A DNA stretch of 64,000 nucleotides. Origin: Gracilaria domingensis (lineage: Eukaryota; Rhodophyta; Florideophyceae; Gracilariales; Gracilariaceae). The position numbers and the translations under genes were made by a program. Location of the stretch: NCBI GenBank assembly GCA_022539475.1, contig VCMS01000081.1, forward strand, positions 62,001 through 126,000, given 5' to 3'. The notes beneath the pieces are model-generated. The model ran no database searches. It was not told the origin of the DNA and was given only the letters and a program-made list of their open reading frames with translations. Shown here piece after piece: positions 53,738 through 64,000 of this stretch (position 1 is its first letter; each line of letters opens with the position of its first letter).

Positions 53738-54043
53738 GTTTGCTTGACTCTCAGATTGTGCGACCTTTTATCATTTGAGCGAGGCGTATTTGAAGGGCTG
53801 TATCAATGTATGTATAAATTATACAGTATACAATTATACAGTATAATTGCTGTACGCTTCTTCGAGTCTGAGCTATACGACATGAGGCTTGGGCCCAAGA
53901 CCAGTGATGGTCTGACATAATGTACAATATGATACACCCCTTCTGCGTCATGATCTGCACCAAGTGCTAGAAACAAGGCTTACGAATAATCCTCTAATCA
54001 TGATCATACCGTTTTGTCCATAATCATGATGATGATGATTATA
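53738..54043. promoter_or_regulatory. Upstream of the orphan membrane gene; AT-rich palindromes
   Basis: TATACAGTATA-type palindromes occur at 53817-53842, including possible TATA elements for the minus-strand gene. ATCATGAT repeats lie at 53997-54042. Nothing coding. Confidence 0.35.
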
Positions 54044-54235
54044 GCGGTGGACCAGGTATCCTTACCCTCAGCATAACTGTACCGTTGTAGCTACATAGGT
54101 ATAACACAGTTACCGTTGTACCAAGTTCGTACAACGGTAACTGTACCGATGTAGCTACCTTCGTACAGTTGTAGCTCCCTTCGTACAACGCTACAGGTAC
54201 AGTTGTGCTGAGGGTAAGGATACCTGGTCAACCGC
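54044..54235. mobile_element. Foldback element with 40-bp terminal inverted repeats
   Basis: Left end 54044-54083 and right end 54196-54235 are reverse complements over 40 bases with two mismatches (core GACCAGGTATCCTTACCCTC). The interior holds nested inverted repeats (CAGTTACCGTTGTACC / reverse complement) and repeated TGTAGCTAC words, so almost the whole 192 bp can fold into one stem. No clear target-site duplication. Confidence 0.75.
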
Positions 54236-54264
54236 TCGGTCAGGTCAACCGCTGCAGTACCGTT

Positions 54265-55440
54265 GGTAAGGTGTGAATCGATAAGCTATCGGAGACAAGG
54301 GGAGATATGGCGGGGGATTCTGTTCACTCTCTTTTTGAGTGGTAGGATATTTGATGTGCAACGGGTCGAGTCGCGACAGCTGTTGCTGGTTAGAGTTTCA
54401 GATGGTATAGCATATTACGCTTAGGCACAAAACGGAACAGGCACAAAGAGGCTTCCTCGGGTCTCCCCCGTATCCTCTCCCACGATCCCTAGTGATCGCG
54501 CCTTTATTCTCAAGCTCCTCTATGAGAAGCTGTCTAAATGACCTAGTTTCAATTGCCAACACTGTTAGTCGCGGTGCTTGTCCGTCTGAGTACTCAAACT
54601 TCTACGAACTATATGTAGAGTTCTATAGAAGGTCGTTCATTACCATCGTGCTCTCATTCTGCAGTGCACGCCTCCCGTGAGGCCGTCCGGCGCCTCTACT
54701 TCTTCTTCTTTAATGCGGACAACATCCTCTAATTTCTAGGATGTAGTAAAACTATCCTTACAGGAAGTTTTCTCTCGTCAGGAAGGCCAACAATCTATGT
54801 GGGTGTTGTCTAATCAAGTCAGGAAGAGTAAGGTTTTGACGCTCAGCTACTGGTGGAAGTGTTTCTCGACGTGTGGCATTTGTCAAGAGACAGCGCAGGA
54901 CTACGTGGTCTGCATCCCGTTTGACGTTTGTGCAGCATGTGCACCGTTCAGTCTTACCATTGAGATATGATGCGACTGGATGAAGAGCTGCAACATGTCC
55001 AGTGTAGAGCTGCGCCAGTGTCAGTTCTGCCTTTCGCATGCGTTGCTCATTCGCAAACAAATCTGGAGCTTCTGCAAGGAGTGGTTTCGTCTTCACTTTG
55101 TTCACTATTTGTGCCTTTGCATCCAGGAAATCGATCTTCACCTCTATCTGTTCCAGTATCGGAAGCTTAAGGCCCGTTTTTGCTACAGAATCTACACGCT
55201 CGTTCCGTATTATCCCGCAATGACCCGGAATCCAAACGACATATACCTTGCATCGTCGGTTAATGGGTCCGGCGCCTGTTCGCCATTCTAACTGTCATGC
55301 CTCGACATGGGTGCTGTTCTTTCACTGACGACCCCCGCCACGGCCGTCAGTGCCCGCCTACCGCGGGAGTTAGAGCCGCTACTCTACGCTTTAAACACTA
55401 TCTCTTTTGCGCGTCTCTACACCGACCGCGGTTTCACGCT
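54265..55440. repeat. Unclassified repeat, second copy, split by a LINE insertion
   Basis: Diverged copy of 24890-25320: shared AATCGATAAGCTATCGGAGAC at the left, CTCCCGTGAGGCCGT before the LINE, CTCGACATGGGTGCTGTTC after it. This copy has longer unmatched sequence in the middle. Frames such as FYELYVEFYRRSFITIVLSF suggest it once coded, but I cannot name the family. Confidence 0.5.
54696..55266 (-). mobile_element. 5'-truncated LINE insertion with 11-bp target-site duplication
   Basis: Flanked by GTCCGGCGCCT at 54685-54695 and 55267-55277. On the minus strand it encodes, with no internal stop, the end of an RNase H domain (YVVWIPGHCGIIRNERVDSV), KTKPLLAEAPDLFANEQRMR, LAQLYTGHVAALHPVASYL and a zinc finger CTCC...DHVVLRC, ending LLAFLTRENFL and stop. 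A 3' UTR and an (AAG)n tail at 54699-54710 follow. The open frame and intact duplications indicate a recent insertion. Reverse transcriptase is missing because of the 5' truncation. Confidence 0.85.
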
Positions 55441-56905
55441 GGTGCTGTACAACAGAAGTGTAGAATTGATATTTGTGATTTGAGACAGAACACTACATTC
55501 TATTAGAGTTCTTGCTAGTCTAGAAGATGCTTTAAGTTCTACGGGTGAGAGTCTCTCAAGTTCTACACGACGTCAGTGAGTTTTAGTTACGCTGCGTAAA
55601 TCCCTTCGATATCAGTTAGTGCATCTCTGTCCTGGTTCAGGCGTCTGAGACGATAACAATTTTCAAAGTAGAAGCTAGTCATTACTTAAGGCACACTCCA
55701 TGTTTTATTTGGATATCAAGCTTCTATTACTAAATTGAAGTAGGCCTTCTCTCCGCGATAAGGCTAAAACTCATTCCGGGTTGTGTCGTATAATTTAAAA
55801 CTTAAGCTTGAGTGAAACTTGTTTGGGCGACAGATGGAGAGTTCACGTCGTGATATATTGTGAGTGACGATTTGTGACGAGGGCATCAGAGGACAACATA
55901 GGGCAACATGCTTATAGTCTTTCCAGTTCGTTTACAACCACACGGCATTGTTTCCGTAGACGAATCATTCATCAGCGGAACAGAGAGCGAGAGGAGCCGT
56001 ATCTTAAGATATTTTAAAAAATATTAATAATATTTGTAACTGTCGTGAACGTCTCTTCATTCAAAACCGGGATACAACGGAATATAGGGAGCGGTTTTAA
56101 CGAAACTCTGATTGACGTCCGATCTGTTTCTAAAAAGGTAGTCATAACGCAAGGCACAGAATGAAGTTGAAGCAAGCAGTGTCGGGTTGCGTTGACTTCA
56201 TCCAACTGCACGCACATTTGCCCGTAGTACATCAAGTGGGCGTACAGCGACAGGGGTGTCTCGATGGCACTGTTGTAGCCGACGAGGAGACGCTATGACA
56301 GATAATAAGTAGCAACACAAAAAGAGGGGCATCGATTGCTTCGAGAAAAGTTTTCCTACACTTCCTCCAAGTTGTTGCAAAGCAAAAAGACTGCTTTGTA
56401 GGCTTTTAAACCAAGAAAAAGATGCATTGTTTGATGCATCGCAGAGGTGAGCAAAAATCTGCTCGATGCATTTGTTTTGTCTCGAGTCACAACGAAAAGG
56501 GTGTCGCTTTTTGGGTTAATGTTCTAAGATTCGTGTAAGGTCATCTTCTTCAATATTGCATCGTACTTCTGACTTAAGCAATGTACAAAAACTAATCTGA
56601 AGTGAATTGCGCGATGAAAGTGTTGAGAAAAAAAAGTCACGGTTGTTTGGCACTATACATTACCAAATGTCGATGATTCAATTCGGCCCTGTTTTAAGCT
56701 GGTGATCATGAAGCAGCAGAAATCGTCCGTGCTCAACGTCATAGAGCCCTGGCATTCAAATGCACCTCACACTAAGATAGTTCTAAACATATCAAAGTCG
56801 AACTCTCCGATACACTAAGGCGCCGACATCTTCTTCAGTATTGAAAGTGAAACTTAGGCTGTTAAACCCATAAACAGAGAGAGAGAGAAAGTGAAACACA
56901 TAGAG
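55441..56905. other. Gene-free region
   Basis: 1.5 kb without a supported gene, RNA or repeat. AT-rich stretches are common. Confidence 0.45.
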
Positions 56906-58016
56906 ATGGCTGAGATATCCCTGAAGAGACGTTGCTTCATTGTGATATGCTTCTTCTGGCACGCCACTTTGTGTATGTTTGTGCCGCTACACTGGGCAGA
57001 ACAAGCGAAATAATCGAAGGTTCAGTAGATGTTTCGAAGCAGCTCAGTAGTTCATGAACAATATTACGAAGCGTGGACAGGGAATCCTATCGTCAATGGG
57101 TCGATGAATTCATCTTGGAAATTGCGGCTTTGCTGCAGTCAAAGATAAGCATGACCTGGGCTGCTTCTCGGATTCTGCGCAAACTCAAAAACCCCGTGAG
57201 GGCGAAACTGGGCAGGAATTTGAGCGAGACGGATGTGGAAAAGCGGTTTACTGAAATAGTTTTGACCCTCTGTAAAGGGCGGAACTATCGACACAGCCGT
57301 ATGCTTCATAAAGCCTTCGAGCTGTTCCTTATTTCTTCCACCACGTGGGGATTCACCCGGGGAGACCTGCTTCAACTGGAATCATATCTTGCACCTGTAC
57401 TGCCTTTGATGGCTGGTTCATTAGCGGTAGTCGAAGCTGGGGTTTTGAAATGGTACGAAGTTGGCTCCATATTTTTGTTATCGTTTGTTTACGGCGGTTT
57501 AATATTTGTTTCATCGATAAGCAAGCTTGGCGTATCTGTCTGGCTGCGTACGGCTGCTGTTGGTTTTGAAATTGCTTTCACAATCCTTGTTTTGCTTGAT
57601 TTGCAATTCGAAATGCATAGAGACTATCATGGGAGCGATAATGATTTGTTTTCCACAGCACAAGCAACCGTAAAGGATAGAACGAAGAAAAGACAGAAGA
57701 CGAGATTCCTCCAGATGAAGCAACTTGTGTGTGCGGAGAAGCGTGGAGAAGAGCGATACAGAAGCATTCGAATAATGAGGTTTCGAAAGAGAAGAGTTCT
57801 CATGGATGTCGTGCTACACCTAGCCTTTTGGGCTGCAACAATTATAACAGGCGCAGTTCTTTGACAACATGGATAAACTTGTGAGTCTGGAGGCTTTTCA
57901 ACTGACAGCATTTGCGTTGATATTCCTGAATGACAGCGTGGTTGAACCAACTTTGTACGCATGGATCATGGAGCACGCTTTGGGCGAGGTGGCAATGCAG
58001 GCACGCAGTTTAACAG
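56906..58016 (+). pseudogene. Decayed paralogue of the orphan membrane protein
   Basis: Similar along its length to the 52604-53737 protein but inverted. It begins MAEISLKRRCFIVICFF, then changes frame near 56965 and meets a stop near 57051. The long central part (57076-57864) reads ESYRQWVDEFILEIAALLQ, NPVRAKLGRNLSETDVEKRF, HSRMLHKAFELFLISSTTWG and KWYEVGSIFLLSFVYGGLIF without a stop. A further frame change near 57850 precedes MDKLVSLEAFQLTAFALIFL and SVVEPTLYAWIMEHALGE. At least three breaks make a working product unlikely. The C-terminal block shows how the intact gene's family ended before the MITE. Confidence 0.75.
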
Positions 58017-58453
58017 GCTTAATAGCAGGCCTGCTCACTAGGTTCTGCAGACTGCAATGTACTTCAGCGCAACGGGTATAGAGACGAGTTTTTCTGTTCA
58101 GCCCAACTGTGTTCCTCTGAACTGAAATGGTCTCTCTTCGAAATGCAACATGTCGAGGACTAACTCTTATCGAGGATTCGCTCGAGAGAGGACGATGAAG
58201 GAAGACAGGCCATTTCCAAAGCGGCGCGCTAGAGGGGCCTGTCTTAATATTAAGTTTTAAATTAAAAGTATGGAACCATGCTACATTTTGGAAATCTTCT
58301 CAGGAGCGCGAAAAAGAACTCGTTCGCTCTCATGTCTCTATTGGACTTAAAAGCATCGACAACTCGCCCACTCCGTCCTCTCCCAAGCACACAGAAGCTC
58401 TCGAGGAGTTGCCCTAATTATCTACCGCTCTGCAGCTTCTAGTTAAAAACAAC
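58017..58453. promoter_or_regulatory. CSTF2 upstream region
   Basis: 437 bp; no repeat was recognised. No TATA box. Confidence 0.35.
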
Positions 58454-59533
58454 ATGGGACGACCCCCGGGAACCACCGTGTTCGTTGGTAACATCTCATA
58501 TGATACTACGGAGGAACAGCTGAACGAAGTCTTTTCGCAAGTTGGAAACGTCGTCAACTTCCGCCTAATGCACGACAATGAGACCGGGCGTGCCAAGGGA
58601 TATGGTTTCTGCGAATACGAGGACAAAGAAACCGCCATGAGTGCCCGCCGCAACCTGAACGGTACCATGCTCAATGGCCGCCCACTTCGAGTCGACTTCA
58701 CAGATAGTGACAAACAGATCGCCGCGCGAAATGGACCAAACCTCAACCCGAACCTGTCTGCACCGCCAAACAAGCCTGGAGTCCAGAACATACCCCAGAA
58801 GCCTGCCCACCAAATGCCCAACCACCCGAATATGCAGCCTGCGGGATTGCCACCTGCCCTGGCCTCCGCCAATCCTTCAATGGAGCGCATGTCTTTGCCA
58901 GAAATCCATCAAACCATGGTCCATCTAAAGAAGGCCATCGTTCAGAATCCCAACGAAATGCGCGACTTACTCCTTGCTAACCCACGTCTAGCACAAGCCA
59001 TAATGCAGGGTCAGTTAATGTTAGGGATGGTGCCGCCGCCTATGATGCCTACCCCACAATCCCATCCACCTATGCAACCAAGACCTCCACCTCAGCCAAG
59101 ACAACGACCGCCACCATCTGCGCCACCACGCAATCAACCGCCGCCGCGCAACAAACCACCGCCACGGAATCAGCCTCCTCCGCCTCTCGCGCATGTTGCT
59201 CCCCCCGCACACGTGAATGCAGCCCCACCCCCACAGAACGGCCCCCCTCCGCAGCCGAATATGCCACATGGGGGCATGCAGATGCCGGGCCCGGGCATGC
59301 CATTTGCGCAGGGAATGGGAGAACAAGAGGCATTCCTTCAAAGGGTTATGAGCATGACACCGGAGGAGATATCACAGTTACCAGCTGATTACTCCAACTA
59401 TGTGATGGAGCTGAAGCAAGTTCTGGCTATGCATGGCGCTGGAGGCCTAAACCCGGGCATGAACCAGCCTATGCCACCCGGCATGCCCCCTGGAGGACCA
59501 CACCCGCCACAACCTCAAAAACAGTTCCGGTAA
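58454..59533 (+). CDS. CSTF2: Cleavage stimulation factor subunit 2 (CstF-64)
   Basis: Binds the U/GU-rich element downstream of poly(A) sites during 3'-end processing. The 359-residue product has an N-terminal RRM (about 8-85) with RNP2 VFVGNI and RNP1 KGYGFCEY, a hinge domain LPEIHQTMVHLKKAIVQNPN through LLANPRLAQAIMQGQLML that binds CstF-77/symplekin, a Pro/Asn/Gln-rich middle with repeated PPPRN units, and the C-terminal Pcf11-binding helices SMTPEEISQLPADYSNYVME. Shorter than human (577) because the MEARA repeats are absent. Single exon. It converges with ORC3, stops 232 bp apart. Confidence 0.92.
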   Translation: MGRPPGTTVFVGNISYDTTEEQLNEVFSQVGNVVNFRLMHDNETGRAKGYGFCEYEDKETAMSARRNLNGTMLNGRPLRVDFTDSDKQIAARNGPNLNPNLSAPPNKPGVQNIPQKPAHQMPNHPNMQPAGLPPALASANPSMERMSLPEIHQTMVHLKKAIVQNPNEMRDLLLANPRLAQAIMQGQLMLGMVPPPMMPTPQSHPPMQPRPPPQPRQRPPPSAPPRNQPPPRNKPPPRNQPPPPLAHVAPPAHVNAAPPPQNGPPPQPNMPHGGMQMPGPGMPFAQGMGEQEAFLQRVMSMTPEEISQLPADYSNYVMELKQVLAMHGAGGLNPGMNQPMPPGMPPGGPHPPQPQKQFR

Positions 59534-59765
59534 AACTTGCAATTATGAGTATAATGCTAGAGAAGCTAAACGAGCTGATGTGATGGAGTCTGTATGAGAG
59601 AAACGGAGGGAGAGTCTAAAACAAGAGCGTTTCGATAGAACTGCTCTGTTTCAAGTATATTCGCAAATCTTATCCAGGAGCAAATTGTACCAACTCGCTC
59701 AAAATGAAGAAACCAACCCTTGATCAAAGTTAACATGCAGAGTATCAGAATGATGGAATACAGGT

Positions 59766-61781
59766 TTACTCGAAGACTAATCGGGCAACGTGATCTGACT
59801 TGCGGTTTGTGTACTTCATCACACCTAAAACCTCCAGTTCAGAGCACGCCCTCGCGAAGCGAGACTGAAGTTCAGCTGGGCGGACCTCGGCAATTTGGAC
59901 ATTTCCGCCATCATCTTGTCTGGCAGCAGCTGCAATAACAACGGACGCAAAACTGTTGTACCAATCGTACAGACCCACTAATCGCCCACCTTCAGCAAGA
60001 ATTCTGTATGCGACTGCCGTATCGGCGTGGAAAGAAGCCGAGCTAGGGCCAAGTATCTTCTGCGGTTGACGCATTGCGGTGAACAATGAAGTTCTTGGCT
60101 CCACTGGCCCTCCCATTCCTCCACAGTAAGATTGCAATTCGGCGATATCGGACACGAGTACTGTTTGGTACAGAGGAATCTCGTTCAAAGACTTGACCAG
60201 TTTGGACATGCGCAGAATGACAGACTCTAGCTTCTTCCGAACTGGTACTAAGGGATCAGAGCTTTGTACTTCGTTCGCCACCGCCGTAATAATCTGTCGT
60301 CTACGATTCCTAGCGGCGCCACCCCCTTTTGCGTACCTACTTGAAGTGGTCTGAGACTTCCGCCTATTTTGCAGTGGATGGCTTTGTTCTTCAGATAAGC
60401 TGCTCAAGTCCTTCAGAATTTTCTCTGCTTCTCGCATAAGTGAGCTCATCTCTTCATCGTTCGAGGCTTCCAGAGAACGAGATATCTCTTGTATAATCGT
60501 TTTCAACGTTCTTCGTATCAATGGTTTGCCTGCTTTTCGTATCATTCCGAACAGAGGAGTAATAAACCGATCAAATTTGACCTCACCAGCATCGTCTTCT
60601 ACCAAGAACGCTCTAAAGACATTGATGCGCAAATCATTCATAAGTTCCCTGCGATGAAGGTCATCAACATGTTCCCAGCGTGGTGTGATATCATACGCTC
60701 GACAAAGTTGAATCACGAGTCGTTGAAGAGTCTCTAGCCTTACTCTTCGTACCCATAGTTGTTGACAGGCTTTCAAACAGAGGTTACGATTAGCCTCTCG
60801 AATGGGAAGACCGTTGGTGTGGCTTTCATCCTGAATGCACTTTTTCTCCACAACATCTAAATGTTCTTTCCTTAGCAACCTAAACAAATGTTGTTTGATT
60901 TCAGGTCCTTCTGAAGGTCCTTCTTCCAGGCTTTGCGCTGCGCGTTCTTCGAGAACTTGACAGAATACTGCCGCCAAAGGCTCACGATAGAAGTGCAAAG
61001 TAAAGAGTAGCCGCAGAAAGCGCATCACCATTGATATTGTACGATCTTGTGAAACGAATTCTCGATACAAGAAATCGAATACCTCTCTTGACAACTCTAG
61101 ACCTGCCTCTTGTATAGCGTTCACGACATGACGAAAGCATTCTGCTGGAGTAGGCATCGAGATTATAGTCGGAAGAATTATAGCAGCTTCTGCAATTCCC
61201 AGCGCAGAGTGAAATCGAGCGTCTGACACTCCCACACCCAAAACGAGAGTGATAGGTGGAATCTTTTTTTGCGCAAGAAGTTCAGCTTCTTCAGACTCAC
61301 GCATCTTTCCACATTTGTAGACCATGTCACGGATTACGGACTCCGGTAGCCGATCGACATCGTCCACGGCCACTATTGTCTGCTTTGAGAAATCAGCTGA
61401 CTCCAGCTCTCGTAGCATGGCAGCTATGTTTCCATGCTCCGCTGCTGTCATGGATATAACATTTGAATTTTCTATTGCCCATAGGTGCTTCACCACTCTT
61501 TGAAAAGCTTGCTCTCGATCTCCAGCAGCAGCCGCTGCGCCGAGAACAACACACGCTGCTACAATTTCATTTTCCTTAGAGAAGTGGTTCACAACTTTGA
61601 CAAGCTTTATTAATGAGCCTTTATACAGAGAATTGAGTTCATCTTGCACAGAAAGTTCGAATCTTTTCCACGCTTCTTGAGCCGGGTTTGGTGCACGATT
61701 TGTTTGACGCGATTTCGGTCGTTTACACAAGACTGTCGTCGGTGCTGAGACAAGCTCGTTTGTTCTCGATCTTTTTGTCAT
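59766..61781 (-). CDS. ORC3: Origin recognition complex subunit 3
   Basis: Subunit of the origin recognition complex that loads MCM helicase. The 671-residue product has a basic N-terminus, a degenerate AAA-like region (AACVVLGAAAAAGD, QTIVAVDDVDRLPESVIRD), the all-helical ORC3 insertion, and a diagnostic C-terminal winged helix: GLYDWYNSFASVV and then ARACSELEVLGVMKYTNRKS with DHVARLVFE, matching the ORC3 ending EL-FLGFIK-T-RKTDHVARL. Single exon, ATG at 61781. Head-to-head with CCT7 over 504 bp. Confidence 0.85.
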   Translation of the reverse strand: MTKRSRTNELVSAPTTVLCKRPKSRQTNRAPNPAQEAWKRFELSVQDELNSLYKGSLIKLVKVVNHFSKENEIVAACVVLGAAAAAGDREQAFQRVVKHLWAIENSNVISMTAAEHGNIAAMLRELESADFSKQTIVAVDDVDRLPESVIRDMVYKCGKMRESEEAELLAQKKIPPITLVLGVGVSDARFHSALGIAEAAIILPTIISMPTPAECFRHVVNAIQEAGLELSREVFDFLYREFVSQDRTISMVMRFLRLLFTLHFYREPLAAVFCQVLEERAAQSLEEGPSEGPEIKQHLFRLLRKEHLDVVEKKCIQDESHTNGLPIREANRNLCLKACQQLWVRRVRLETLQRLVIQLCRAYDITPRWEHVDDLHRRELMNDLRINVFRAFLVEDDAGEVKFDRFITPLFGMIRKAGKPLIRRTLKTIIQEISRSLEASNDEEMSSLMREAEKILKDLSSLSEEQSHPLQNRRKSQTTSSRYAKGGGAARNRRRQIITAVANEVQSSDPLVPVRKKLESVILRMSKLVKSLNEIPLYQTVLVSDIAELQSYCGGMGGPVEPRTSLFTAMRQPQKILGPSSASFHADTAVAYRILAEGGRLVGLYDWYNSFASVVIAAAARQDDGGNVQIAEVRPAELQSRFARACSELEVLGVMKYTNRKSDHVARLVFE

Positions 61782-62285
61782 TTTCTCCTCTTAATCCTTA
61801 CAAGAGGAGAGTGGTTGAAATCTGCTAGCACTTCATCATTCACTCACGTCTCAAGAAGAAAAGGCAATCAAAAAAATGTACATGGGTGGCGAAAGAATGG
61901 TCTGTGTTTAAAGCGATGCGTGACAAAGCGGACTCGTACGAAGAGTGGTAGCGAAGAACAAGCCTTCACGAGGCCTCAAAATCTGCTAGCAGTAGAGTAT
62001 GAAAAGGACTCTACCCTTGATAGAAAAATTATTGGACGTTTTGCATATATGTTTTTGGGGATCCTACATAGATCTATGTCGATCAACACGGAACGCGGTC
62101 GGTGTCACGGTCGGTGGGCCAAATCCGTATTTCGTTTTGATCATTCCCCGAGACCATTCAAAGCCCTCGTCTCCCTCCTTCTTAGCCAGGACAGGGTATC
62201 ACTTTTCGTAGACACAACAACCAGTGCGAGGATCAGATCTAGACTAACGATTCCACCCAGGTATTTCGGAAAACGACTGTGAAAG
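61782..62285. promoter_or_regulatory. Divergent promoter ORC3 / CCT7
   Basis: 504 bp. A plus-strand frame at 61815-62282 is open by chance; it has no family resemblance and would overlap the CCT7 5' UTR. Confidence 0.4.
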
Positions 62286-64000
62286 ATGAGCCAGTTTCTT
62301 GCTCCCCAGATCGTGTTTCTTAAAGAAGGAACAGATACAAGTCAGGGTCTTGGTCAACTTGGTAAGTTTTATGCGATGTTCGTCACAAGTCAATATTTAG
62401 CGAGAGCGAGAAGTAGAACAAGAAATTGAAATGCTGACAACCGATAATCCCAGTGTCAAATATCAATGCATGTCTCGCTATCGTGGATATAATGCGAACG
62501 ACTTTAGGGCCGAGGGGTATGGATAAGCTCATCAACGAGGGAAATGGAAAAGTGACTATATCAAATGATGGCGCTACAATTCTCAAACTCCTGGACATTA
62601 CTCATCCGGCCGCACGCACTCTGGTCGATATAGCCAAATCGCAAGACGCGGAGGTTGGAGATGGGACAACGTCTGTTACTCTCTTGGCCGGCGAAATGCT
62701 TAAAAACTGCAAGGATTACGTCCAAGACGGTCTTCACCCCCGTACTGTTATTCGCGCTTATCGAAAAGCGGCAATGCTCGCAGTAGAGCGAGTGCGGGAA
62801 CTAGCTGTTGACATTCATGGAAAGGATGCCAAAGAGACTAGACTGCTGTTGCAGAGATGTGCATCTACTTCCTTGAACTCGAAGCTCATTGCTCACCACA
62901 AAGAGTTTTTCTCCAGCATTGTAACCGATGCCGTGCTTTCGCTTGACGAGGGTCTTGATCTGTCGATGATTGGTATCAAGAAAGTTCAGGGCGGATCAGC
63001 TACCGATTCGATGCTTGTCAAGGGCGTGGCTTTTAAAAAGACATTTTCGTACGCAGGCTTCGAACAACAACCGAAGAAATTTTTGAACCCCAAGGTCATA
63101 ACTTTGAACATAGAATTAGAGCTAAAGGCTGAAAAGGAGAATGCTGAAGTAAGAGTCGATTCAACTAAAGAGTATCAGGCCATTGTGGACGCGGAATGGG
63201 ACATTATCTATGAGAAACTGGACAAGATCGTGAAGACTGGTGCAAAGGTAGTTCTGTCCCGTTTGGCAATTGGAGACCTTGCTACTCAATACTTTGCAGA
63301 CAGAGATATTTTCTGCGCTGGGAGAGTTTCCGAGGCGGATTTGAGTCGCGTGACGAGGGCTGTTGGTGGAGTGGTTCAAACTACGATGAACAGTGTCGTT
63401 GAGTCAGACTATGATACCATTCTTGGCACCTGTGAGCTTTTCGAGGAGGTTCAAATAGGGAACGAACGGTACAACATGTTTACAGGATGTCCAAAAACGA
63501 AAACTGCCACCATTATAGTAAGGGGTGGTTCGGAGCAGTTCATGGCAGAAACAGAACGCTCTCTGCATGATTCGATTATGATTGCTCGTCGGACGATTAA
63601 GCATTCAACTGCTGTCGCAGGTGGTGGTGCGGTCGAAATGGAGCTCAGCCGATCTCTACGTGATTATTCCCTCAAGGTACATGGTAAGGAACAGCTTCTG
63701 ATTCTTGCCTTTGCTAAGGCCCTTGAAGTTATTCCTAGAACTCTGAGCGACAACGCCGGTTTTGACTCTACTGATATTCTCAACAAGCTTAGAGCAAAGC
63801 ATGCTACCGGAGAGGACGGTAAGTGGTATGGTGTGGACATAGAAGAAGCAGGAATATGCAACACATGGGAAACCTTTGTGTGGGAACCGGCTTTGGTTAA
63901 GATTAATGCCATCAGCGCTGCAACTGAAGCTGCATGCATGATACTTTCCGTTGATGAAACTGTCCAGAATCCACAGAGTGAATCGTCTCAACCAGCTCCG
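62286..64000 (+). CDS. CCT7: Chaperonin CCT/TRiC subunit eta, two exons, cut by the window end
   Basis: Subunit of the cytosolic TRiC ring that folds actin and tubulin. Exon 1 is 62286-62361 ([20 protein letters not shown]); a 92-bp intron begins GTAAGT and ends TCCCAG; exon 2 runs from 62454 to the window end with an open frame. Conserved blocks: [59 protein letters not shown] (nucleotide-binding), [19 protein letters not shown] (eta-specific), [39 protein letters not shown] and [19 protein letters not shown]. The 541 codons present end at [17 protein letters not shown], so only the last few residues are missing. Confidence 0.96.

Noticed and set aside
61815-62282. 155-residue plus-strand frame before CCT7
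   Set aside because: It would overlap the CCT7 leader and shows no conserved motif; likely chance.
1-64000. CRISPR array, prokaryotic operon structure or ribosomal RNA genes
   Set aside because: No regularly spaced direct repeats, no Shine-Dalgarno-linked gene strings and no rRNA core sequences were seen; spliceosomal introns show nuclear eukaryotic DNA.

Overview
The window is nuclear DNA from a eukaryote that carries a plastid and few introns. A florideophyte-type red alga fits best. The plastid is implied by a membrane-anchored rubredoxin (RBD1 type) and an LPA1/REP27-related photosystem II factor. Mediator, ORC, Sec23, CCT, a mitochondrial carrier and a complex I subunit make it nuclear. 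Most genes are single-exon. The 13 introns I could place are 70-108 bp (one is 370 bp), begin GTAAG/GTACG/GTATG, and lie mostly near gene 5' ends. Hedgehog-type Hog domains fused to other secreted modules, which I recall being reported from red algae, also point that way. The species call is inference.

Layout. 0-5.4 kb: NDUFB4-like, COG3, HGH1. 5.9-16.3 kb: very GC-rich block with EAF6, RBD1, an acetate-transporter-family gene and a glutamine-rich MED15. 16.5-19.1 kb: DOMON / copper monooxygenase / Hog fusion. 19.1-25.8 kb: gene-poor, repeat-rich, with decayed LINE fragments, hairpins and an unidentified repeat. 25.8-42.3 kb: dense housekeeping block (LPA1-like, an unknown gene, H2A.Z, a fasciclin/Hog fusion, small ArfGAP, POLD4, LYR protein, SAM carrier, TPM-RING protein, MBF1, RPS13, SPP-like protease). 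42.6-50.2 kb: SEC23 and a double-glycosyltransferase fusion. 50.2-58.4 kb: repeat-rich stretch with an orphan membrane protein, its decayed inverted copy, a hAT-like MITE, a foldback element and a LINE with target-site duplications. 58.4-64 kb: CSTF2, ORC3 and CCT7, which runs off the end.

The most interesting content is the two Hog-domain fusions about 10 kb apart. Each has a signal peptide, a different extracellular module (a copper type II monooxygenase or FAS1), a Thr/Pro then Asp-rich linker, and a Hog domain with the nucleophilic Cys and the TxxH motif. Both carry His where I align the animal Hedgehog general-base Asp. This suggests an algal self-processing and tethering system with altered chemistry. 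Elsewhere the genes are core informational, trafficking and organelle functions, often in divergent pairs sharing short or CpG-rich promoters.
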